Position numbers and translations under genes: made by a program
Assembly (NCBI GenBank): GCA_002351795.1
Contig: DEHG01000079.1
Span: 22,396-39,237 of the forward strand
Reading direction: 5' to 3'
DNA: 16,842 bases
DNA from: Ruminococcaceae bacterium UBA2806
GTDB lineage: Bacteria > Bacillota > Clostridia > Oscillospirales > Acutalibacteraceae
Notes under the pieces: model-generated
Told to the model about the DNA's origin: nothing
Seen by the model: only the letters and a program-made list of their open reading frames with translations
Database searches by the model: none
Shown: positions 13,149 to 16,842 of the stretch, piece by piece
Numbering within the stretch: the stretch's first letter is position 1
How the letters are laid out: each line of letters starts with the position of its first letter

Positions 13149-13161
13149 TTTTTACAGGCAT

Positions 13162-13193
13162 GCTCCGAAAACCGCTGCGGCAGTTATCGGAGC
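13162..13193 (-). other. Stable hairpin in the spo0A 5' leader
   Basis: GCTCCGA and TCGGAGC form a 7-bp base, extended by AAC/GTT and GC/GC after single mismatches, around a 4-nt loop. There is no T run after it on the minus strand, so it is not a standard terminator. A second inverted repeat, AAAGTGAT/ATCACTTT (13202-13209 and 13231-13238), lies upstream in the same leader. Confidence 0.5.
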
Positions 13194-13253
13194 CGCCTTA
13201 TAAAGTGATGAGCCATATCCTCAAAGGTTTATCACTTTGCTTTGATATTTATA

Positions 13254-13282
13254 ATATTACCATATCTTACCAATTTTGGCAA
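13254..13282 (-). promoter_or_regulatory. Predicted extended -10 promoter of spo0A
   Basis: On the minus strand, TTGCCA (13282-13277), 17 nt, TAATAT (13259-13254), with the extended TG just before the -10. This gives a leader of about 157 nt. I see no good sigma-H pair (AGGAWWT/GAAT) in this region. Confidence 0.45.
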
Positions 13283-13332
13283 TACCTAAAATTAATATTT
13301 TTTGATTTTTTTGGAAATTTTTTCCAATTTAC

Positions 13333-13363
13333 AAAGGCTGATGATATTATGCAGCCTTTTTTT
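13333..13363. terminator. Hairpin at the spoIVB 3' end, strongest as a plus-strand terminator
   Basis: AAAGGCTG (13333-13340) pairs with CAGCCTTT (13352-13359), and the plus strand continues as a run of seven T. It overlaps the spoIVB stop. On the minus strand the stem is followed only by TTTGTAAATT. It may be bidirectional, or may stop antisense transcription entering spoIVB. Confidence 0.5.
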
Positions 13364-14567
13364 GTACAATATTGCGGTTGTAATCTGACATAGTTTCCGC
13401 AAAAACGGCATAACCCTCGGAAGGATCGTTGACGAACACATGAGTTACAGCGCCGATAAGCCTGCCGTTCTGGATGATGGGGCTTCCGCTCATTCCACGA
13501 ACGATGCCGCCTGTTTTAGCAAGGAGCTTTTCATCGGTCACTTTAATTACCATATTTTCGGTTGGTCTTGAATTGTCATAGCTGATATCCTCGATCTCGA
13601 TATCGTAGTATTCAGGACAGTTTCCTTCTATAGTAGAAAGTATCTGTGCTTTACCCTTAGTTACCTCCTGACGGAATGCGATCTCAGCTTTTTTGCCGTC
13701 GGAAAAATCGGTATATATGCCGTAGATACCGCATTCACTGTTTGCGCTGAGAGTTCCTATAGGTTCTCCGCCTGAAAAAACACCGCAAAGGCTTCCGGGA
13801 CTTCCGCCTGCGCCCTTGTCTGCGGAAAGAATGTCAGCGGGAACGATATCACCATCGGACAGCGGCATAAGAGAACCGCTTTCGTTGTCATAAAGCCCGT
13901 GACCGAGACCCGCAAAGCTTTTTGTATTGTCGTCAATAAAAGTTATTGTACCTATCCCTGCACAGCTGTCCCTGACCCACAGACCGAGACGGTAAAGGTG
14001 CAGTTCACTGTCAAGAACGGGAGTAATTGAAGTGGTATAGACTTCATTGCCGTGAATACAGCTCAGCAGTATGGGCTGTCCGCCGCATTTTTCGCATATC
14101 TGCATAAGCTGTTCATTTGTTTTCAGCTTTTCACCTGCCGCATGGGTGATGATATCTCCGCATTGTATACCCGCCAGAGCTGCGGGCTTTTTTATTCCCT
14201 GGGCTGTAGGGACATCGGCGGTTTTGGAAACGACAAGACCGTTTGTGTAAAGTCTTATGCCGAAGGGCTGACCGCCGAGGGTAACGATAGGTCTGTCAGT
14301 ATAGCGTACATTGACCTCCTTGACAGGCAGAGCGCCGAAAAGCTTCAGAGAACCACTTGCATTGACAATTTTTTCATTTCCCTGTGCATCATCTGATGTT
14401 CTTATATCACCAACGGAAACAGTATAGGATGAAAAGCTGCTGCTGCCGTCCTTAGTGCTTACTGTAATGCTGTCGGGGGTATCGTAGGCGCAGACAGTGC
14501 AGATACTAAGGGTGATCATGCTCAGAGCCGCAAGAAAGGCGCTCAGAATTTTAAAAAAATTTTTCAT
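13347..14567 (-). CDS. spoIVB: SpoIVB serine peptidase (sigma-K checkpoint signalling protease)
   Basis: A 406-residue S55-family serine peptidase. In Bacillus it is secreted from the forespore into the intermembrane space and cleaves SpoIVFA to release pro-sigma-K processing. Here an N-terminal signal/anchor segment (about 3-27) is followed by a spacer, a PDZ domain (about 95-180, with LAGIQCGDIIT), and the peptidase domain. The catalytic triad fits H223 (GLGHGLYD), D345 (VTDEKLL) and S360 (RGMSGSP). The family block TGGIVRGMSGSPIIQNG followed by GAVTHVFVNDPSEGY is nearly intact. ATG at 14567 is chosen; the GTG at 14579 is part of the GGAGGTGA ribosome binding site. It lies upstream of spo0A as in most Firmicutes. 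BofA, its checkpoint partner in Bacillus, is encoded at 3287. Confidence 0.95.
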   Translation of the reverse strand: MKNFFKILSAFLAALSMITLSICTVCAYDTPDSITVSTKDGSSSFSSYTVSVGDIRTSDDAQGNEKIVNASGSLKLFGALPVKEVNVRYTDRPIVTLGGQPFGIRLYTNGLVVSKTADVPTAQGIKKPAALAGIQCGDIITHAAGEKLKTNEQLMQICEKCGGQPILLSCIHGNEVYTTSITPVLDSELHLYRLGLWVRDSCAGIGTITFIDDNTKSFAGLGHGLYDNESGSLMPLSDGDIVPADILSADKGAGGSPGSLCGVFSGGEPIGTLSANSECGIYGIYTDFSDGKKAEIAFRQEVTKGKAQILSTIEGNCPEYYDIEIEDISYDNSRPTENMVIKVTDEKLLAKTGGIVRGMSGSPIIQNGRLIGAVTHVFVNDPSEGYAVFAETMSDYNRNIVQKKAA

Positions 14568-14748
14568 TTTTGTTTTCACCTCCGATATTATCTTTCCCGC
14601 TTTGAAAAGAGTTATTATTTAGTCAGCGACATATATTTTTTTACTGAAGTAATTATGAGGAGCGCAGCAATAAAACAGATATCTATTGTGATAAATAAAT
14701 TTTATTGTAAAATATTTGTATATTATACATAAATACAGAGCATCGATG
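14568..14748. other. Intergenic region between spoIVB and the yicC promoter
   Basis: An AT-rich region holding the spoIVB ribosome binding site (GGAGGTGA on the minus strand) and no gene. A minus-strand TATAAT lies near 14731, but no -35 is correctly spaced. I also see no clear sigma-G or sigma-F promoter for spoIVB. Confidence 0.5.
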
Positions 14749-14778
14749 TTGACAAACAGGGCAAAAAACTGGTATAAT
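14749..14778 (+). promoter_or_regulatory. Predicted strong promoter of the yicC-remA-gmk operon
   Basis: Perfect TTGACA (14749-14754), 18 nt, perfect TATAAT (14773-14778), and an extended TG at 14770-14771. It is the best promoter in the window. The leader of about 130 nt contains TCCGG/CCGGA (14810-14830) and a CGGCAGTG hairpin (14868-14889). Confidence 0.8.
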
Positions 14779-14914
14779 AAATTGTTAAAGATCGCAAGAA
14801 TCAGAATAGTCCGGAACAATAATGACCGGAATATTAAAGAAGTAATAGAAGTAATACAGGACCGGTTCGGCAGTGCAGACACTGTGCCGCGACACTGAAT
14901 GGAGAAGATGTGAA

Positions 14915-15793
14915 ATGATAAAAAGTATGACAGGGTACGGACGGTTTGAGGGAGTAATAGACGGAAGAAATGTCGTTTTTGAGATACGTTCCGTCAATCA
15001 CCGCTTTCTTGAACTGCAGTGCCGTACACCAAGAGGCTGCGGTTTTATAGAAGAAACCATAAAAAAACTGGTATCCGAATATGTTACCAGGGGAAAAACA
15101 GATGTTTTTGTTTCCATTGAAGCGGACGACAGCCTTGATGCAGAGGTAAGCATAAACAGATCGCTTGCGGCAGGCTATGTAAAGGCTTTGAGACAGTTAA
15201 GGGATGAATTTGGTCTTGCCGATGATATTACTGTTTCCTCGGTCGCAAAGTATAATGATATTTTCAATGTCAGAAAAGCGCCCGAAAATGAAGAAACACT
15301 TTGTGCAATTACTGAAAGGGCAGGAAGACTTGCTTTGAAGGAATTTGTGGCAATGAGGGAAAGAGAGGGCGAGAAGCTCAAAAAAGACGTTCTTTCCCGC
15401 TGTGATACAATAATATCAATAGTTGAGGAGATCGAAGCACGTTCACCCGGTATTGTTGACGCCTATCGTGAAAGGCTGTATGCAAGACTGAGCGAGGTGC
15501 TCGGGGATACAACGATAGAGCCGCAGAGGATACTTACTGAGGCAGCTATTTTTGCCGATAAAACTGCCGTAGATGAGGAAACAGTCAGACTGAGGAGCCA
15601 TATAGATCAGCTAAGGGAAATGATGTCCGGTGATATCGCAGTCGGAAGGAAGATCGACTTCATCGTACAGGAAATGAACAGAGAGGCAAATACTATCGGC
15701 TCAAAGGTAAGTGACGCACAGCTTGCCCATAAGGTAGTTGATATCAAAGCTGAGATAGAAAAAATAAGAGAACAGATACAGAATATAGAATAA
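14915..15793 (+). CDS. yicC: YicC/YloC-family endoribonuclease
   Basis: A 292-residue cytoplasmic protein. Members of this family (YicC in Escherichia coli, YloC in Bacillus) are endoribonucleases that act in RNA decay. The N terminus is the invariant MIKSMTGYGR, with the YicC N-terminal domain to about residue 155 (RSVNHRFLE, TRGKTDVFVS) and the DUF1732 C-terminal domain at about 205-292 (DETVRLRSHIDQLREMM, GRKIDFIVQEMNREANTIGSK, ending KAEIEKIREQIQNIE). The start at 14915 is taken because the family begins MIKSMTG; GGAG lies 10 nt upstream. A longer frame from 14873 reads the leader hairpin. remA follows after 15 nt and gmk overlaps remA, the usual Firmicute operon. Confidence 0.95.
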   Translation: MIKSMTGYGRFEGVIDGRNVVFEIRSVNHRFLELQCRTPRGCGFIEETIKKLVSEYVTRGKTDVFVSIEADDSLDAEVSINRSLAAGYVKALRQLRDEFGLADDITVSSVAKYNDIFNVRKAPENEETLCAITERAGRLALKEFVAMREREGEKLKKDVLSRCDTIISIVEEIEARSPGIVDAYRERLYARLSEVLGDTTIEPQRILTEAAIFADKTAVDEETVRLRSHIDQLREMMSGDIAVGRKIDFIVQEMNREANTIGSKVSDAQLAHKVVDIKAEIEKIREQIQNIE

Positions 15794-15808
15794 ACTGCGG
15801 AGGTCAAA

Positions 15809-16078
15809 ATGCAGCTTCTGAATATAGGTTACGGCAATATGATCTCTGCCGGGAGGATAATTGCCATAGTCAGTCCCGACGCTGCGCCGGTAAAAAGATT
15901 GGTTCAGGCGGCAAGGGACAGAGGGATGCTGATAGATGCATCCTGCGGGAGAAAGACAAAATCCGTGATAGTGACAGACAGCGATCATGTTATACTGTCT
16001 GCACTTCAGACAGAAACGCTCTCACATAGAGCTGAAAACACGGATACTATCGAGGAGGTCGGTACAGTTGGATTCTAA
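15809..16078 (+). CDS. remA: RemA-family DNA-binding regulator (DUF370)
   Basis: An 89-residue protein of the RemA/YlzA family. In Bacillus, RemA activates biofilm matrix and osmoprotection genes and forms ring-like oligomers on DNA. The family core is intact: LLNIGYGNMISAGRIIAIVSPDAAPVKRLVQ in the first third, then ARDRGMLIDASCGRKTKSVIVTDSDHVILSALQTETL. The tail after residue 73 is variable. GGAGG lies 6 nt before ATG. It lies between yicC and gmk, as in Bacillus and most Clostridia, and its last 11 bases overlap the gmk start, implying translational coupling. Confidence 0.94.
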   Translation: MQLLNIGYGNMISAGRIIAIVSPDAAPVKRLVQAARDRGMLIDASCGRKTKSVIVTDSDHVILSALQTETLSHRAENTDTIEEVGTVGF

Positions 16079-16622
16079 AGGAGCGCTGATCGTTATTTCG
16101 GGACCTGCGGGAGCAGGAAAGGGAACGGTCGTAAAGGAGCTTATGAAGGATGAGAATATGCGTCTTTCCATATCGGCTACAACAAGGGCGCCGAGAGGAC
16201 AGGAACAGAACGGTGTTGAGTATTATTTTCTCACGAAGGAAGAATTCGAGAAAATGATAGCCGAGGACGGCTTTTATGAATATGCACAGTATGTAGGGAA
16301 TTATTACGGTTCACCAAAAAAGCCTGTTGAACAGTGGCGCAAAGAAGGAAAAAATGTTATACTTGAGATAGAGGTCCAGGGCTGTCAGAAGGTAAAAAAG
16401 ATAGAGCCTGAATGTGTCAGCATATTTATCAAGCCGCCTTCACTTGAGATACTTGAAAAACGTCTCAGAGGCAGGGGAACTGAAACGGAAGAAGCGATCC
16501 TGAAAAGAATGGCAAGGGCAAAGGAGGAGCTTCCGCTTGCGGCGGATTATGACTATGTTGTTATAAATGACAGTCTTGAGGACTGCGTTGCCCAGGTCAG
16601 GAGCATTATTGCCGGATTGTAA
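16068..16622 (+). CDS. gmk: Guanylate kinase
   Basis: Converts GMP (or dGMP) and ATP to GDP and ADP, feeding GTP and (p)ppGpp pools. The 184 residues show the P-loop GPAGAGKGT at 12-20, the GMP-binding SATTRAPRG at 36-44, NGVEYYF at 49-54, and the lid region RLRGRGTETEEAILKRM. The start is read as TTG at 16068, because GGAGGT sits 8 nt upstream and the P-loop then falls at the usual distance. This overlaps the end of remA by 11 bases. The upstream ATG of the long open frame (15987) lies inside remA and has no ribosome binding site. rpoZ, the usual next gene, is not present before the window ends; an Rpn remnant follows instead. Confidence 0.95.
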   Translation: MDSKGALIVISGPAGAGKGTVVKELMKDENMRLSISATTRAPRGQEQNGVEYYFLTKEEFEKMIAEDGFYEYAQYVGNYYGSPKKPVEQWRKEGKNVILEIEVQGCQKVKKIEPECVSIFIKPPSLEILEKRLRGRGTETEEAILKRMARAKEELPLAADYDYVVINDSLEDCVAQVRSIIAGL

Positions 16623-16647
16623 TTCAGTTGATTTCAGGAGTATGATT

Positions 16648-16842
16648 ATGGCGGAAAAAGACATGACTTCAAAAACTCTTGAATCCTATAACAGAGGATT
16701 CAAGATTCAGAGATGAATATAATTCAATTAGTTTGGTTGACAGAGAGGATGGTGTTACTATGTGTGATATATATGATAAGATCATGCTCCGCGGCGAAGA
16801 AAAAGGTGTAGAAAAAGGAATTGAAAAAGGGATAGAAAAAGG
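16648..16842 (+). pseudogene. Second Rpn-family gene, internally deleted and frameshifted, running off the window
   Basis: A ribosome binding site (CAGGAG) and ATG at 16648 start a frame reading MAEKDMTSKTLESYN, closely matching residues 1-15 of the Rpn protein at 11275. The next bases, from 16697, match the C-terminal part of that protein (DSRFRDEYN, about residue 215) but in the +1 frame, so the first frame stops at 16716 after 22 residues. About 200 residues, the whole nuclease domain, are missing. The second frame stays open to the window edge: it contains MCDIYDKIM, equivalent to the internal start of the intact copy, and GVEKGIEKGIEKG, equivalent to its GMEK repeat. The C-terminal piece could still be translated from ATG at 16760. 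Confidence 0.85.

Noticed and set aside
13090..13161. N-terminal extension of Spo0A (24 extra codons)
   Set aside because: The receiver domain begins directly at ATG 13089 with GGGGG upstream; the extension translates the leader palindrome.

Overview
This window looks like chromosomal core sequence from a low-to-moderate G+C, Gram-positive Clostridia member. The best guess is a Ruminococcus-like Oscillospiraceae genome. This rests on gene content and protein style only: strong GGAGG ribosome binding sites, an rpsB-tsf pair, a yicC-remA-gmk operon, a spoIVB-spo0A pair, Rex, and a zinc-ribbon/PASTA kinase-like protein. No species call is possible from the sequence alone.

Layout. 1-1600: the 3' part of rpsB and all of tsf, each followed by an intrinsic terminator. 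1640-3260: a 56-residue 2x[4Fe-4S] ferredoxin with a GTG start, then a secreted D,D-carboxypeptidase of the DacF type. 3287-4275 (minus strand): rex followed by a BofA-family gene. 4432-5869: a Cof-type HAD phosphatase convergent with an Sfp-type phosphopantetheinyl transferase. 5870-8071: a long AT-rich gap, a strong promoter, a structured leader, and a membrane protein with a zinc ribbon, a kinase fold that lacks its catalytic residues, and two PASTA repeats. 8082-9645: an XRE regulator divergent from a histidine phosphatase, with a repeated operator-like motif between them. 9692-12198: coaX (minus), then a GNAT acetyltransferase and an Rpn-family nuclease (plus). 12223-14567: spo0A and spoIVB (minus). 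14749-16622: yicC, remA and gmk (plus). 16648-end: the remnant of a second Rpn gene.

How the genes fit together. Four genes have sporulation-type relatives (DacF-type carboxypeptidase, BofA, Spo0A, SpoIVB). In Bacillus, SpoIVB and BofA are opposite ends of the sigma-K checkpoint. Spo0A here keeps the phospho-acceptor Asp and the DNA-binding domain but has Glu-Glu where Asp-Asp is usual. Rex (NADH/NAD+ sensing) and the ferredoxin fit a fermentative anaerobe. The remainder is housekeeping: cofactor synthesis, nucleotide metabolism, translation and RNA decay.

Most interesting signals. First, the Rpn gene has an in-frame internal ATG behind a strong Shine-Dalgarno, just upstream of a perfect 5x12-bp repeat. 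This matches the known logic of intragenic Rpn antitoxins. Second, the second Rpn copy has lost the nuclease domain but retains this same C-terminal region. Third, the PASTA protein is a probable pseudokinase behind a structured leader. Fourth, an 8-bp inverted motif recurs four times in the xre/phosphatase intergenic region.
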